DNA of 64,000 nt from Corynebacterium propinquum DSM 44285 (GCF_000375525.1 NZ_AQXC01000004.1:1-64000), one strand, 5' to 3'; counted from the stretch's first letter, positions 7,549 to 18,185 are shown. Notes: a model not told the origin generated them from the sequence alone. Numbers and translations: made by a program.

Positions 7549-7731
7549 TTATTCTGAATAGCCGCCTACTCCGTCGACCGAAAGCGGGGGAAGATCACTG
7601 GCAAGGGTGACGGTCGCTGGGGCTTGGCTAGCTGGGACTGAAGGATCCGCATAAGCGATGTTTGTCGTTGTTGCAGACCCTATAAGCGCTACGAGCGCCG
7701 CGAACGTTGTGAAAAGATGCTGTTTTAACAT
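7549..7731 (-). CDS. Small secreted protein, function unknown
   Basis: This 60-residue protein starts at ATG 7731, which has GAGGGA about 4 bases upstream; an in-frame ATG at 7743 is less well placed. Residues 1-28 are a Sec signal peptide (MLKQHLFTTFAALVALIG) ending in AYADP, a good AxA-type cleavage site. The mature peptide of about 32 residues is Pro/Ala/Val-rich and has no cysteine. No family recognised. Confidence 0.55.
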   Translation of the reverse strand: MLKQHLFTTFAALVALIGSATTTNIAYADPSVPASQAPATVTLASDLPPLSVDGVGGYSE

Positions 7732-7917
7732 GTGATCCCTCATGCCTTTTTGTTATCTGTATCTCAGTTTATTCAAGTATGCCAGATGAAACATATTTGG
7801 TGTGGAAACTTACAGATTTATGCCAGCTTTTTTGGTGAAGCCGTAATGCTGGCGAGGGTCTAATTGGAGGCATCGCGCCCTTCCACCCTGTGGGGTCCTG
7901 TGTCTAGAATGAACGCA

Positions 7918-8172
7918 ATGGACGATGCACTGATAACCAGCACATCGATAGCTGGGGGAACGCTAACGGGAGTAACGCAGATGCTGGTATCGCTATCGCC
8001 GTGGTTGCAGATGCCGATTGTCGTGGTGGTCGCAGGAATTGTGGCGGCGGTATTGGCGACGGTAATCGTGCGCGGCTTGAACTTTGTGCTAACTGCCTGG
8101 TTGTCATTGCGGGACAACGCACGTGACAAGCCGGAAGCGAAGGCACAGGATAGCCAGTCGACAACTCAATGA
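7918..8172 (+). CDS. Small membrane protein, single-pass
   Basis: 84 residues. One strong membrane segment at ~residues 30-52 (PIVVVVAGIVAAVLATVIV) is followed by an amphipathic stretch and a polar charged tail (DKPEAKAQDSQSTTQ). The start is set at ATG 7918 because TAGAAT ends 7 bases before it and no Shine-Dalgarno sequence is present, the leaderless pattern seen repeatedly in this window. An ATG at 7909 lies within that -10 box and is unlikely to be used. Function unknown. Confidence 0.6.
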   Translation: MDDALITSTSIAGGTLTGVTQMLVSLSPWLQMPIVVVVAGIVAAVLATVIVRGLNFVLTAWLSLRDNARDKPEAKAQDSQSTTQ

Positions 8173-8205
8173 CGGAATGAGCGGTAAAAAGGCTAGGCTA
8201 GTGGC

Positions 8206-8304
8206 ATGGCGAAGCAGAAGAAGTACCCGCGTTCCCGTGTGCGTTTTGCACTTATTACCTTGCTGGTACTGATTGTCCTGGTGTATTTGTTCAGTCGTAT
8301 TTAA
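8206..8304 (+). CDS. 32-residue single-pass membrane protein
   Basis: A very short gene: MAKQKKYPRSRVRF, then a hydrophobic helix (ALITLLVLIVLVYLF), then SRI. A basic N-terminus followed by one transmembrane helix predicts a small inner-membrane protein with the N-terminus inside. TAGGCT ends 6 bases before the ATG, matching the leaderless promoter spacing of neighbouring genes, which supports real expression. It lies between the 84-residue membrane protein and the acyl-CoA ligase. Function unknown. Confidence 0.6.
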   Translation: MAKQKKYPRSRVRFALITLLVLIVLVYLFSRI

Positions 8305-8451
8305 GTCGCTGTTAGTTCACCGCTCCAGCGTGAACGCCCGGTATGCGGGCGTCGTCCCGCACTAGCACGTCCGACTTCGGGGAAACGCGGGGTGGGGGAG
8401 TACAGTTGCCCTGAGAGTAAGTGGAACGGCGCGTAACCACCTAGGAGAACT

Positions 8452-10281
8452 GTGCGAGAAGCCTTCAGCCCCGCAAAATACACCATTGAACCTGGCCAGA
8501 CACTATTGACCCTGACCATCGATGCGGTGAAAGCCCAGCCAAAGGCAGAGATGTTCACCCGCCCGAAAAACCACACCTGGGTCCCGGTGTCCCGCCAGGA
8601 GTTTCTGGACGAGGTTTATGCGGTGGCCAAGGGGCTGCTCGACGCTGGTGTGGAGCATGGTGATCGCGTTGCGCTGATGGCCAATACGCGCTACGAGTGG
8701 ATGCTTCTCAACTACGCCATTTGGGCCGCCGGTGCCGTTGTCGTTCCGGTTTATCCGTCGTCGTCGCTGTCGCAGGTCCAGTGGATCATCGAGAACTCCG
8801 GCGCCGTGCTTGGCTTTGGTGAAACCCAAGAACACAGTGAGATCCTGCGTATGTTGCAGCTTGCCGACGACGGCGAGCCGCGTGTGAAAGACTCCACGTC
8901 GCAGATGCGTGCGTTCTATGAAATTAACGACGGCGCGGTAGCAGCGCTGCAAGCAGCAGGAAAAAATATTGATGACGACGCCGTCGATAAGCGCATTGCT
9001 GCGACCACGTCGGATGATTTGGCTTCACTGGTCTACACCTCGGGCACCACGGGGCGGCCGAAAGGTTGTATGCTGACGCATCGCAATTGGACTGCCCAGG
9101 TCCTAGGGTTGCTCACCAACCCAATCGGGGGCATTGCGCATGCTGGCAACCACGTGTTGACCTTTTTGCCGCTGGCGCACGTGCTGGCATTTTCGGTCTC
9201 TGCAGCAGCGATGATCAGTGGGACGACACAGAATTTTTGGGCGGATTTCGCGACCTTGCCAACGGAATTCCAGCGCTCCAAACCAAACTTGATTCTGGGC
9301 GTCCCGCGCGTTTTTGAAAAAGTCCGCAATGGTGCGCGTGCGAAAGCACATGATTCCGGAACTGTTCAGGGGAAGTTATTCGATCGGGCCGAGGCGACCG
9401 CGATCGCTTATTCCCGTGCCCTAGATACAGAAGATGGCCCGTCGTTGGCGCTGCGCGGCGCACACAAAGTCATGGATAAATTGGTGCTATCCAAAATCCG
9501 AGCGGGTATGGGTGGAGAAGTTGACTACTGCATTTCCGGCGGGTCTGCGATGAGCCCGGAAGTGATGCATTTCTTCCGGGGAATCGGTGTGCCCATTTAT
9601 GAAGGCTACGGCTTGACAGAAACTGCCGCCGCCGCGACCGTTGATTTTGAAAACCAGAAAATTGGCACCGTAGGCCCGCCGCTGGGCGGAACCCGTGTGC
9701 GCATTGCCCCGGATGGTGAGCTGCAGTTAGCCGGAGATTTGGTATTCGACGGTTACTGGCGCAACGCAGAAGCTACCGACGAAGCATTCGATGGTCAGTG
9801 GTATTGCACGGGAGATCTGGGCGAGATTCTGCCTTCCGGTCACGTCAAAATTGTCGGGCGGAAAAAGGATCTGATCGTCACCGCGGGCGGCAAAAACGTC
9901 GCCCCGGGTGGGCTCGAAGATGGCCTGTGCTCGCACCCGTTGATCTCCCAGGCGCTCGTGGTTGGTGACGGCAAACCATTCGTTGCTGTCTTGGTGACAT
10001 TGGACGAGCAAGCACTGGGCCGCTGGAAGTCGCAGCACAATATTCCTGCCGCCCGCAGCGTCGACGAATTAGCACACGATGCAACGCTGCGTGCAGAAAT
10101 CCAGGACGCCATCAACGCGGTGAATTCCACGGTCTCGCACGCAGAAGCAATCAAGAAGTTCTACATCCTCGATAAAGACTTCACGGAGGAATCCGGCGAA
10201 CTCACCCCGACGATGAAGGTGAAGCGCAACGTGGTTGTCCAGCGTTATTCGGAGGTGTTGGAGAAGCTGTACTCGCGCTAG
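8452..10281 (+). CDS. Long-chain fatty-acid-CoA ligase (FadD15-type AMP-forming)
   Basis: A 609-residue ANL-superfamily enzyme that activates long-chain fatty acids with ATP and CoA, via an acyl-adenylate, on the cytoplasmic side. The P-loop is YTSGTTGRPKGCMLTH (~residue 195). The motif YEGYGLTET (~383), the GDLGE segment (~454) and the hinge/A10 region GRKKDLIVTAGGKNVAPG (~470-490) are all present. The GTG start follows AGGAGAACT. Mycolic-acid bacteria carry many FadDs; this one resembles the house-keeping FadD15 type, supplying acyl-CoA for lipid synthesis or beta-oxidation. The exact substrate cannot be told from sequence. Confidence 0.9.
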   Translation: MREAFSPAKYTIEPGQTLLTLTIDAVKAQPKAEMFTRPKNHTWVPVSRQEFLDEVYAVAKGLLDAGVEHGDRVALMANTRYEWMLLNYAIWAAGAVVVPVYPSSSLSQVQWIIENSGAVLGFGETQEHSEILRMLQLADDGEPRVKDSTSQMRAFYEINDGAVAALQAAGKNIDDDAVDKRIAATTSDDLASLVYTSGTTGRPKGCMLTHRNWTAQVLGLLTNPIGGIAHAGNHVLTFLPLAHVLAFSVSAAAMISGTTQNFWADFATLPTEFQRSKPNLILGVPRVFEKVRNGARAKAHDSGTVQGKLFDRAEATAIAYSRALDTEDGPSLALRGAHKVMDKLVLSKIRAGMGGEVDYCISGGSAMSPEVMHFFRGIGVPIYEGYGLTETAAAATVDFENQKIGTVGPPLGGTRVRIAPDGELQLAGDLVFDGYWRNAEATDEAFDGQWYCTGDLGEILPSGHVKIVGRKKDLIVTAGGKNVAPGGLEDGLCSHPLISQALVVGDGKPFVAVLVTLDEQALGRWKSQHNIPAARSVDELAHDATLRAEIQDAINAVNSTVSHAEAIKKFYILDKDFTEESGELTPTMKVKRNVVVQRYSEVLEKLYSR

Positions 10282-10509
10282 AATCCGCAGCCTGTGGGCC
10301 AGCTCTGTCTTATGCTCCGAGCCTGCCACCAGGAACCGTCGGCAAGCTTATAAACTGCTGAGTTTTTTCCGGCGAGTCGAACCATTTTTGGGCCGCTACT
10401 GCAATAGGCTACAGCGCAGAGAAACTCTCAACTAGTACTTCAGGTTTCGTGGGCTAGGTTGAGGATGAGGGTATTCGGTCGCGACGGTCTAGAAGGAGGC
10501 AGCCCCCTA

Positions 10510-11193
10510 ATGCGCAAAATCGCTGCTGAACTGCGCCATCGTGAGCTCACCCAAGAGGTGTACAACATTGGCGACGAGGTGGCCGAATACATCGAGCACG
10601 TGATCGAAGCGATCGAAGATTACGACGCGGAACTCGTCGAGGATTGCCTGGCGGAGTTGGCGGAGATCGTGGAAGATGCGCGCCGAGATTCCCGCGATGT
10701 CGTCGGCGAGCTGATTGGCCTGCGCCAGGCACTCGTTTCCGGGGTGGCTTCAGGTAGCATTTCTGCGGCTGCCGACGGTACCAAGCGGATAACCGAGCCC
10801 GAAGCCGTGACAGCGGAGTCGCTGCAGGCATTTTTCCCGCTGTCTGGCCCGCCGGTAGTGGTCAACGAGCTAGTTCATACGCTGCACGAACGCACGACAC
10901 ACACCGTGGACTTTCTGCGCGAGTTGGTGGAATACGTACTCGAACAGACAGAGGCCGTGGCCCGCGATTTGGATGCGGTCTCCCTGCCGCACCTATACAA
11001 CAAAGTTGGGAGGATGGCTGCGACGGCGGCGCATGCGTGGGAAACCACTGCGGTTTCTGCGCACCCTGCTTTTGCCCGCAGCATGCGTGGGCGCAAACCG
11101 CCGGAATTTTTGGAAGAACGCGCACGCATTGACCGGATCGTCGCCAAGGTTGCTGCAAAGCGCGCTCGGTTGCGCGCTGCGAGCGTGGGCTAG
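10510..11193 (+). CDS. Conserved-looking helical protein of unknown function
   Basis: 227 residues from ATG 10510, preceded by a strong AAGGAGGC site about 10 bases upstream. The sequence is almost entirely alpha-helical, with an acidic N-terminal half (EYIEHVIEAIEDYDAELVED) and a basic C-terminus (RIVAKVAAKRARLRAA). No signal peptide, membrane segment or catalytic motif is visible. It stands alone between fadD and the convergent CNNM genes. An upstream in-frame ATG at 10459 lacks a ribosome-binding site. Function unknown. Confidence 0.6.
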   Translation: MRKIAAELRHRELTQEVYNIGDEVAEYIEHVIEAIEDYDAELVEDCLAELAEIVEDARRDSRDVVGELIGLRQALVSGVASGSISAAADGTKRITEPEAVTAESLQAFFPLSGPPVVVNELVHTLHERTTHTVDFLRELVEYVLEQTEAVARDLDAVSLPHLYNKVGRMAATAAHAWETTAVSAHPAFARSMRGRKPPEFLEERARIDRIVAKVAAKRARLRAASVG

Positions 11194-11235
11194 CGACAGT
11201 AGCGCAGTAGCAGCGGGCAGGACGAGGCTTTCTTT

Positions 11236-12276
11236 CTAAGCTTCCCGCTCCAGCTGCTTCGTGATTTCCGGCCATAGCTGGCCCATGATGTCGTCCCAGT
11301 TCAAAATCCACAGTGATTCGCTGTTGTCTCCGCGACCAACGACGACGATTTGTTCGCCGAGTGCGCGCATGTGCTCGATGGCGTGCTGCACTTTCGTGGA
11401 ACCAGCTAGCGACAAGGCTGGGCGGGCGACAGCGGCGGCTGGACTATCTGGCTCCTGTAGCAACGTATCCCGTACGTGCACTACCCGCGGTACGGCGGAT
11501 TCTGCATCGGAGATCACCACACGCAAACGGTTCATCGACCGGCTCGCCTCTTGCACATCACGTACCGTGGCGTCATGTGGCAGGGGAGTAATCTCCACGC
11601 CATGCGCCCGGGCCAAGGCAGAGACTGTGGAGTTTTCCAACTCAATCACACCACTGATCTGCTGTGCAGACTTCTGATCCATCGCACCCGTCTGCCCAGA
11701 ATGCTGCACCAACGTGCGCAAAGTATCGGTGTCATAACCCTGCGCACCGGCGCGATCGACCGGCTGCACGCCAGTAGCCGCAACCAACTTATTGGCAATG
11801 ACGTTGATCCACTTCAACAACGGGCGGAAGATCCAGATGAACCCGCGGGCTGGTAATGCAATGATCCGCACGGCAAGCTCTGGGTGCGCAATCGCCCACG
11901 ACTTCGGCGCCATTTCACCAACCACCAGGTGCACAAACGTCACCAGCAGCAATGCCACCACAAACGCGATCGTGTCTGCTAAACCACCAGAAATCCCGAC
12001 GGCGGCAAACACGGGCATCAGCATATGATGGATCCAGGGCTTGGTGATCGCACCCAGCGCAAACGTCGCCGCAGTAATCCCAAGCTGTGCGCCAGCCAAC
12101 ATGATGGTCAACTCATTCAAGCTCCGCAATGCCGCGCGCGAGGCCGCAGAAGACTCCGCGGTTTCTTCCAGGCGGTGTCGGCGGGCACCCATCAAAGAAA
12201 ACTCAATGATGACGAAAAACCCGGACAATATGACGATCGCCAGGCTCAACGGGCCAGCGATATACCATTCCTGCAT
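11236..12276 (-). CDS. CNNM/DUF21 transmembrane protein with CBS pair
   Basis: 346 residues. The N-terminal DUF21/CNNM membrane domain (~1-190, about four hydrophobic segments) holds the family motif GEMAPKSWAIAHPE. It is followed by a cytoplasmic CBS-type region (~205-330). Such proteins (HlyC/CorC/MpfA relatives) are thought to move or sense Mg2+ and other divalent cations. It lacks the C-terminal CorC_HlyC domain present in its upstream neighbour. Only three bases separate it from that gene, so the two are one operon and could form a heteromer. Confidence 0.85.
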   Translation of the reverse strand: MQEWYIAGPLSLAIVILSGFFVIIEFSLMGARRHRLEETAESSAASRAALRSLNELTIMLAGAQLGITAATFALGAITKPWIHHMLMPVFAAVGISGGLADTIAFVVALLLVTFVHLVVGEMAPKSWAIAHPELAVRIIALPARGFIWIFRPLLKWINVIANKLVAATGVQPVDRAGAQGYDTDTLRTLVQHSGQTGAMDQKSAQQISGVIELENSTVSALARAHGVEITPLPHDATVRDVQEASRSMNRLRVVISDAESAVPRVVHVRDTLLQEPDSPAAAVARPALSLAGSTKVQHAIEHMRALGEQIVVVGRGDNSESLWILNWDDIMGQLWPEITKQLEREA

Positions 12277-12279
12277 TCC

Positions 12280-13704
12280 CTAGCCCCTTTCTGCCGTTTC
12301 CTCTTCAGCGCGGGCGCTGCGGCCGCCTTCGCTCCCTGCGCCCTCGAATTCCTCAACCAATTCCAGGGACAAACTCGATGGCACGTGCCGTTCTACCTCG
12401 TCCACCGTGATAATCAACTGGCGGTTTGGCGCGGCATCCGCATCCACCCAGTCCTCTGGTTCTGCATCCAATTCGATGGTGTGGGTTTCGCCTTCTTCCA
12501 CGAGTGAGCCCACCTGGGCAATCAACAATCCAGCGACGGTTTCGTAGTCGCCTTCCGGCAGGTCGTGCCCGATGGCGCGCTCGACCTCATCCAGCGGGGT
12601 ATCGCCATCGACTGTCCAGTGGTCCTCGGCGGTTTCGGTGATCTCTTCGGATTCTTCCAGGTCAACGTCATGCTCGTCGGTGACGTCGCCAAGAATCTCT
12701 TCGGCCAGATCCTCCAAGGTGACGATGCCGACGAAACCGCCGTATTCATCAATCACGCAGGCCATTTTCTCGTCGTTTTCTTGCAGCTCGACGACGACGT
12801 CGGGAAGCGGCATCAGCTCCGGAACCACCAACGATTCGCGCATAAGCTCGGTAGCCAACGTGCTGTCAGGCTTGTCAGTCAGCAAAATATCCGTGAGGTG
12901 CACCACGCCGATTGGGGTGTGTTCGTCGTCGATAATGGGGTAGCGGGTGTGCGCAATGGCCATGAGTTCGCGCAGCTCACCGAGGGTGGTATCAGGATCA
13001 ATCACGTCGACGCGTGAGCGGGGGATCATGGCGTGTTCGACGTCGTGGTCGGGAAAGTCCAACAGGCGGTCGAGCACCATGAAAGTCTCGTCGTCAATGT
13101 CGCCGGTCTCGTGGGAGCTTTCCACGATGGACTCGAATTCTTTGGTGGTCGCGGAATTATCGATATCGGCAACCGGCTCGATGCGTAAAACGCGAAGTAA
13201 AGCGTTGGAGGAAAAATCGAAAAATTTGATCAGGGGGCCGAAAATTCGCAGGTACCAGGCCGTGGACCGCGACAAAAACAGCGCGGATTCCATCGGGGCG
13301 GCGATGGTGTAGTTCTTCGGGAATAGTTCACCGAAGATCATCTGCACAACCGTGGATACCGCCAGGGCAGATACGGTACCGATCGCGACGGCCGCAGTCA
13401 CAGAAAGCCCGGTTGCACTCAGCAAGGTGCCCAGTGACTCGCCCACCAGCGGCTCTGCGACGTAACCCACCAGCAGGCCAGTGACGGTAATGCCCAATTG
13501 CGCGCCGGAGAGCATGAATGAGGTGCGGTTGGTGATTGCCAAAGCGCGTTTGCTGGCGTCGTCGCCACGCGCGGCATTGGTGTGCAACTGCGCACGGTCG
13601 ACGGACATGAAGGAAAATTCCTGGGCCACGAAGTAGCCGTTGGCCACGATGATCAGAAAAATCACCGCGAGCCCGAGAATGAGGAACAAAACCGCACTTA
13701 ACAT
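12280..13704 (-). CDS. CNNM/CBS/CorC_HlyC membrane protein (MpfA-like)
   Basis: 474 residues from ATG 13704 (GAGG upstream). The N-terminal DUF21/CNNM domain has four hydrophobic segments and the motif [17 protein letters not shown] pair (~210-340: [30 protein letters not shown]) and a C-terminal CorC_HlyC FAD-binding-like domain (~360-450) follow. The family is linked to Mg2+ efflux or homeostasis. An open frame extends 33 codons further upstream but is basic and lacks a ribosome site. In many actinobacteria a CNNM gene sits between ybeY and era; here that slot holds a broken pdxY instead. Confidence 0.87.
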   Translation of the reverse strand: MLSAVLFLILGLAVIFLIIVANGYFVAQEFSFMSVDRAQLHTNAARGDDASKRALAITNRTSFMLSGAQLGITVTGLLVGYVAEPLVGESLGTLLSATGLSVTAAVAIGTVSALAVSTVVQMIFGELFPKNYTIAAPMESALFLSRSTAWYLRIFGPLIKFFDFSSNALLRVLRIEPVADIDNSATTKEFESIVESSHETGDIDDETFMVLDRLLDFPDHDVEHAMIPRSRVDVIDPDTTLGELRELMAIAHTRYPIIDDEHTPIGVVHLTDILLTDKPDSTLATELMRESLVVPELMPLPDVVVELQENDEKMACVIDEYGGFVGIVTLEDLAEEILGDVTDEHDVDLEESEEITETAEDHWTVDGDTPLDEVERAIGHDLPEGDYETVAGLLIAQVGSLVEEGETHTIELDAEPEDWVDADAAPNRQLIITVDEVERHVPSSLSLELVEEFEGAGSEGGRSARAEEETAERG

Positions 13705-13884
13705 GGTTGCACCGCCTCGGTGCTCATGGATTGTTCGTGCGGGTCGTCGATACTTCGACTCGGAGGTTCCACCATCATCCTTTCTGCCCTGCGGCAATCT
13801 CACTGCTCACTTATTTCACGCCTACTATGTAGCGCGCAATAAATACGACCAGCGTACACCTTGGTTGGCAACGCGACCAACTAT

Positions 13885-13890
13885 TAGGCT
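13885..13890 (+). promoter_or_regulatory. -10 box TAGGCT, leaderless hemW
   Basis: TAGGCT ends 6 bases before ATG 13897, placing the predicted transcript start at the initiation codon. Confidence 0.5.
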
Positions 13891-13896
13891 GGTGCT

Positions 13897-15126
13897 ATGC
13901 AGTCGCAGATGTCCAGCCAGTCGCAGATATCCAGCCAGTTGTCCAGCCGCCTCACCAGTCAGTCCGGTGACCCGTTTGGCTTGTATATCCATGTGCCGTT
14001 TTGTGCTACACGCTGTGGTTATTGCGATTTCAATACCTACACCCCACGGGAAGCTGGTGGCGCGAATCCGCAGGGCTACCTGGACGCGTTGGACGTGGAG
14101 CTCGACATGGCGGCCCAGCGCGTTGGTCGGAAAGCGGACACGGTATTTATTGGCGGCGGCACCCCATCGTTGCTGGGGGCAGATGGGCTGGGCCGAATCT
14201 TGTCGACGGTGCGCACTACCTTTGGTCTTGCCGACGATGCGGAGGTCACCACGGAATCTAACCCGGAATCGACCTCTCCGGAGTTTTTCGCGGGCCTGCG
14301 GGAGGCTGGTTATAACCGCATTTCTTTGGGGATGCAGTCTGCCTCGCATGATGTTTTGCAGGTGCTGGAGCGCGCACACACCCCAGGCCGGGCGTTTGCT
14401 GCTGCTCGTGAGGCGCGCCAGGCAGGCTTCGAGCACGTCAATCTGGACATGATTTATGCGACGCCAACGGAAACTGATGACGATGTTGCCCGCACCCTGG
14501 ACTTGGTGATTGCAGCCGAGGTAGATCACGTTTCGGCATATTCGCTGATCGTGGAAGACGGCACTGCGATGGCGCGTAAGGTGCGCCGCGGCGAGATTCC
14601 GGCCCCACAAGAAGATGTGATGGCCACCCGCTACGAGATGATCGCGCGGCGCCTGGCCGAGGCCGGCATGGAGTGGTACGAGGTCTCGAATTGGGCCCGG
14701 TCCGGCGGCGAATGCCAACACAATTTGATCTATTGGCGCGATGGCGACTGGTGGGGCGCGGGCCCGGGTGCGCACTCTCACCTGGGTATGCAGCGGTTTT
14801 CCAATGTGAAGCACCCGAATCGCTATTCCGCTGTGCTTGCCGACGGCGAGTTGCCGATTAACCAGGTGGAAGATTTGACCCCGGCGGATCGCCACACTGA
14901 GCTGCTGATGTTGGGGCTGCGGCTGCGCGAAGGCATTGACTACGCCGCCGTGGGCGCCGGTGCTGCGGGCGTCGTACAGAATTTTGTGGACCGCGGCCTG
15001 CTGCACTTTCCGCAACCGGACCGGCTGGCGTTGACCGATGCGGGCAGGCTGCTTGCCGACGGTATCATCACCGATATTTTGGTCGCTGAAGATGACGGTA
15101 CAGCTGATGTGAAAGCGAGGTCCTGA
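13897..15126 (+). CDS. hemW: Radical SAM haem chaperone HemW
   Basis: 409 residues with a radical-SAM 4Fe-4S motif CATRCGYC (C36-x3-C40-x2-C43) and the HemN-like layout: [26 protein letters not shown], and later [16 protein letters not shown] and GAGPGAHSH. It lacks the extra cysteine of true oxygen-independent coproporphyrinogen oxidase (HemN), which fits HemW, a haem-binding chaperone. The N-terminus has an odd Gln/Ser-rich repeat ([14 protein letters not shown]). It overlaps hrcA by one base (TGATG), so hemW-hrcA are coupled. Confidence 0.9.
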   Translation: MQSQMSSQSQISSQLSSRLTSQSGDPFGLYIHVPFCATRCGYCDFNTYTPREAGGANPQGYLDALDVELDMAAQRVGRKADTVFIGGGTPSLLGADGLGRILSTVRTTFGLADDAEVTTESNPESTSPEFFAGLREAGYNRISLGMQSASHDVLQVLERAHTPGRAFAAAREARQAGFEHVNLDMIYATPTETDDDVARTLDLVIAAEVDHVSAYSLIVEDGTAMARKVRRGEIPAPQEDVMATRYEMIARRLAEAGMEWYEVSNWARSGGECQHNLIYWRDGDWWGAGPGAHSHLGMQRFSNVKHPNRYSAVLADGELPINQVEDLTPADRHTELLMLGLRLREGIDYAAVGAGAAGVVQNFVDRGLLHFPQPDRLALTDAGRLLADGIITDILVAEDDGTADVKARS

Positions 15127-16157
15127 TGGCTGGTGCGACTGAGGCACGCCGGGTGGAAGTTCTGCGTGCGATCGTCACGGATTACATCGCTTCCCAGGAA
15201 CCCGTGGGGTCGAAGGCGCTGGTGGAGCGTCATCAATTGGGGGTGTCGTCGGCAACGATCCGCAACGACATGGCGGTGTTGGAATCAGAGGGCTTTATTG
15301 CCCAGCAGCATGCGTCGTCGGGAAGAGTGCCCACCGAAAAAGGTTACCGGCGCTTCGTTGATGGTTTGGGCGAGGTCAAGCCGATGTCGGAGGCGGAAAA
15401 ACGCGCCATTCGCACGTTCCTGGAAGACGGCGTCGATTTGGAAGATGTGCTGCGGCGCTCGGTGCGGTTGTTGGCGCAGCTGACCAGGCAGGCGGCGGTG
15501 GTGCAGTTGCCGACGTTGAACGTTTCGCACGTCAAACATGTGGAAGTCGTGGATCTGACACCGATGCGCTTGTTGTTGGTGTTGATCACGGATACTGGGC
15601 GCGTCGACCAGCGCAACGTGGAATTGGATGCCCCGATCGGGGAGGCGGAAGTTCATGAACTGCGGCAGCTGTTAAACCGTGCGCTCGCGCGGGTTCCGGT
15701 AGGGCAGGCGGCCAATCGGGTGGCTGATTTGTTGGAGCATTCCCCGGCGGATTTGCGTCACCACATGATTCGCGTGGCCACGGTGCTGATAGAAACGTTG
15801 GTGGATCAGCCCAACGACCGGTTGTTGATGGCGGGGGCGTCGAATCTGACCCGGGCAGGGCGTGATTTTCCACAGGGTCTGCCACAGATTATTGACGCGC
15901 TGGAAGAACAAGTGGTGATGTTTAAGCTGTTAGCGAACGTGCCGGAACTTGGCAATGTCGACGTGCTGATTGGCCAGGAGAACGAAGACGAAGAATTGCA
16001 GCAGGCGTCGATCGTTACCGCTGGTTATGGCAATGAATCCGCCACACTCGGTGGGCTTGGTGTGGTGGGTCCCACATTTATGGATTATCCGGGAACAATT
16101 TCTTCGGTTCGTGCTGTTGCACGGTATGTCAGCCAGATTCTGGCAGGCACGAATTAG
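15126..16157 (+). CDS. hrcA: Heat-inducible transcription repressor HrcA
   Basis: 343 residues. A winged helix at the N-terminus ([20 protein letters not shown], then [13 protein letters not shown]) is followed by the HrcA GAF-like core and dimerisation domain ([21 protein letters not shown]). HrcA binds CIRCE operators to repress groES/groEL and sometimes dnaK. No CIRCE inverted repeat (TTAGCACTC-N9-GAGTGCTAA) is visible near hrcA or dnaJ here, so its targets are probably elsewhere. It is coupled to hemW and lies 111 bases ahead of dnaJ, the usual actinobacterial order. Confidence 0.93.
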   Translation: MAGATEARRVEVLRAIVTDYIASQEPVGSKALVERHQLGVSSATIRNDMAVLESEGFIAQQHASSGRVPTEKGYRRFVDGLGEVKPMSEAEKRAIRTFLEDGVDLEDVLRRSVRLLAQLTRQAAVVQLPTLNVSHVKHVEVVDLTPMRLLLVLITDTGRVDQRNVELDAPIGEAEVHELRQLLNRALARVPVGQAANRVADLLEHSPADLRHHMIRVATVLIETLVDQPNDRLLMAGASNLTRAGRDFPQGLPQIIDALEEQVVMFKLLANVPELGNVDVLIGQENEDEELQQASIVTAGYGNESATLGGLGVVGPTFMDYPGTISSVRAVARYVSQILAGTN

Positions 16158-16268
16158 CCTGTAGGCTGGTAGATCGATTAATGCACAAAGATGCATGTGC
16201 AGTTGCAGGTGCAGCGAGAACACCGAGAAACCCTATAAACCAACTGACCCGAAGGAATCGATACAACA

Positions 16269-17414
16269 GTGGCTCGTGACTATTACGGAATTTTGGGAGT
16301 ATCCAAAGACGCCAGCGAGGCGGAGATCAAAAAGGCGTACCGCAAACTCGCCCGTAAATATCACCCGGATGTGAACCCGTCCGACGAGGCCGCCTCGAAG
16401 TTTTCCGAAGCGACCGACGCTCACGACGTCTTGATGGATCCGAAGAAGCGCAAAATCGTCGACATGGGTGGCGATCCCATGGAGCAAGGCGGCGGAGCCG
16501 GGGGCGGTGGCGGCTTCGGCGGCGCCGGTGGCTTTGGCGATATCTTTGAAGCCTTCTTTGGCGGTGGCGCAGGGGGCGGGTCCCGTGGCCCGCGTTCGCG
16601 TGTGCAGCCGGGTAACGACGCGCTGCTGCGTACCTCCATCACGCTGAACCAGGCCTATACCGGCATGAAAAAACAAGTTACCGTCGACACCGCGGTGCTG
16701 TGTGACCGGTGTACCGGTTCCGGCTCGGCGGATGGTGAGAAGCCAGTGACCTGCGAGGTATGTAATGGCGCTGGTGAGATCCAGGAGATGCAGCGCAGCT
16801 TCTTGGGCAATGTGATGACGACGCGTGCGTGCCACAATTGCCAGGGCTTTGGTGAAGTTATCAAGGATCCGTGCAATCACTGTGGCGGCGATGGCCGCGT
16901 GAAAAAGCGCCGTGATCTGACCATCAACGTCCCGAAAGGCATCGACGATGGCATGCGTATTCGCATGGCAGGTCAGGGTGAAGTTGGCCACGGCGGTGGG
17001 CCAGCAGGCGACCTGTATGTGGAAGTCCGGGTGAAAAAGCACGATATCTTCACCCGCGATGCCGATACGCTGCACCTGTCCATCACCGTGCCGATGGTTG
17101 ATGCTGCGTTGGGCACCACCTGCAACGTGGAAGGCCTGGACGGCGAAGAGATCGAATTTGAGATCGCAGCCGGAACTCAGCCGGGCGGCCAGATTGTGAA
17201 GGAAGGCAAAGGCATGCCACGCGTGCGCACCGACGGGCAAGGCAAGATGATTGCACATGTCGACGTCGCCGTGCCGACGGACCTGGACAAAAAGACCCGC
17301 CAGTTGCTGGAGGAAGTCCGCGACAAGCGCGAAGAATCGTCTCGCGTGAATTCCGAAGCCGACGGTCACTCGGACGGATTGTTCAGCCGGCTGCGTGGAC
17401 GCTTTGGATTTTAA
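16269..17414 (+). CDS. dnaJ: Molecular chaperone DnaJ (second copy type, hrcA-linked)
   Basis: 381 residues with GTG start. The J-domain carries HPD at 32-34, then a Gly/Phe-rich linker (~75-110, [15 protein letters not shown]). Four CxxCxGxG-type zinc repeats span ~145-208: [32 protein letters not shown]. The C-terminal substrate-binding domains follow. It is a co-chaperone that stimulates DnaK ATPase and delivers unfolded proteins. Position next to hrcA marks it as the DnaJ2 type rather than the dnaK-grpE-linked copy. Confidence 0.93.
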   Translation: MARDYYGILGVSKDASEAEIKKAYRKLARKYHPDVNPSDEAASKFSEATDAHDVLMDPKKRKIVDMGGDPMEQGGGAGGGGGFGGAGGFGDIFEAFFGGGAGGGSRGPRSRVQPGNDALLRTSITLNQAYTGMKKQVTVDTAVLCDRCTGSGSADGEKPVTCEVCNGAGEIQEMQRSFLGNVMTTRACHNCQGFGEVIKDPCNHCGGDGRVKKRRDLTINVPKGIDDGMRIRMAGQGEVGHGGGPAGDLYVEVRVKKHDIFTRDADTLHLSITVPMVDAALGTTCNVEGLDGEEIEFEIAAGTQPGGQIVKEGKGMPRVRTDGQGKMIAHVDVAVPTDLDKKTRQLLEEVRDKREESSRVNSEADGHSDGLFSRLRGRFGF

Positions 17415-17444
17415 GCTCGGCTTCTAGCGCACAAGGTAGTCGCA

Positions 17445-18185
17445 ATGTCACTCCCGGTATTTTTTGCTTCCGCGCCGTTGCCGCAGGTCGGTGAGGCCAC
17501 GGAGCTCACTGGGCCAGAAGCCCGCCACGCCGTCACGGTCAAGCGTATCGGGCCCGGCGAGCTCATCCAGCTGATTGATGGCGCGGCACGCTGGGCCGAA
17601 ATTGAGGTCACCGAAACATCCGGCAAAGAACACTTGACCGGGATAGCGGTGGCCAGCGGCGAATGCGAGCGCCCGGACCCGTACGTCATTGTCGTACAAG
17701 CATTACCGAAGGCCGAGCGCAGTGAGTTAGCCGTGGACTTGGCGACGCAAGCCGGTGCCGATGAGATCATCCCGTGGCAAGCCGCCCGCTGTATTGCGAA
17801 ATGGCAGGGCGCCAAACGCAACAAAGGCGTGCAGAAGTGGCAGTCCGCGGCGGCTGCAGCGGCGAAACAATCGCGCCGGGTGACGGTGCCGGAAGTCCGG
17901 GAACCGGTGAGCACTGCCCAGCTGGCGCAGCTGATCGACGGGCACACCGCCGTCGTATTGCACGAAGAAGCGAGCCAGCCGCTAGCCCAGCTGGCTCCGG
18001 AGTTTTCCGGCACGGTGTTTCTTATCGTCGGGCCAGAAGGTGGCATCGGCGAGGAAGAAGTAGCGCTACTGCGCAGCGTCGGTGCGCAGCCGGTGGTTCT
18101 GGGGCCACAGGTGCTGCGCACAGCTTCTGCGGCGATGGTGGCGCTGTCCGTCATCGGTGCAGCCACCAGCCGTTGGGGTGGGTAG
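17445..18185 (+). CDS. rsmE: 16S rRNA (uracil-1498-N3)-methyltransferase RsmE
   Basis: 246 residues. The N-terminal PUA-like domain (ELTGPEARHAVTVKRIGPGE) is followed by a SPOUT/trefoil-knot methyltransferase domain. Knot motifs are VGPEGGIGEEEV (~residue 196) and LGPQVLRTASAAMVAL near the C-terminus. It methylates U1498 of 16S rRNA. It starts 30 bases after dnaJ and is the common downstream neighbour in actinobacteria. Confidence 0.92.
   Translation: MSLPVFFASAPLPQVGEATELTGPEARHAVTVKRIGPGELIQLIDGAARWAEIEVTETSGKEHLTGIAVASGECERPDPYVIVVQALPKAERSELAVDLATQAGADEIIPWQAARCIAKWQGAKRNKGVQKWQSAAAAAAKQSRRVTVPEVREPVSTAQLAQLIDGHTAVVLHEEASQPLAQLAPEFSGTVFLIVGPEGGIGEEEVALLRSVGAQPVVLGPQVLRTASAAMVALSVIGAATSRWGG

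Noticed and set aside
13825-15147. 440-codon minus-strand frame opposite hemW
   Set aside because: Shadow of hemW, which has all radical-SAM motifs on the plus strand.
15000-17500. CIRCE operator for HrcA
   Set aside because: Searched by eye around hrcA and dnaJ for the TTAGCACTC-N9-GAGTGCTAA pattern; none found.
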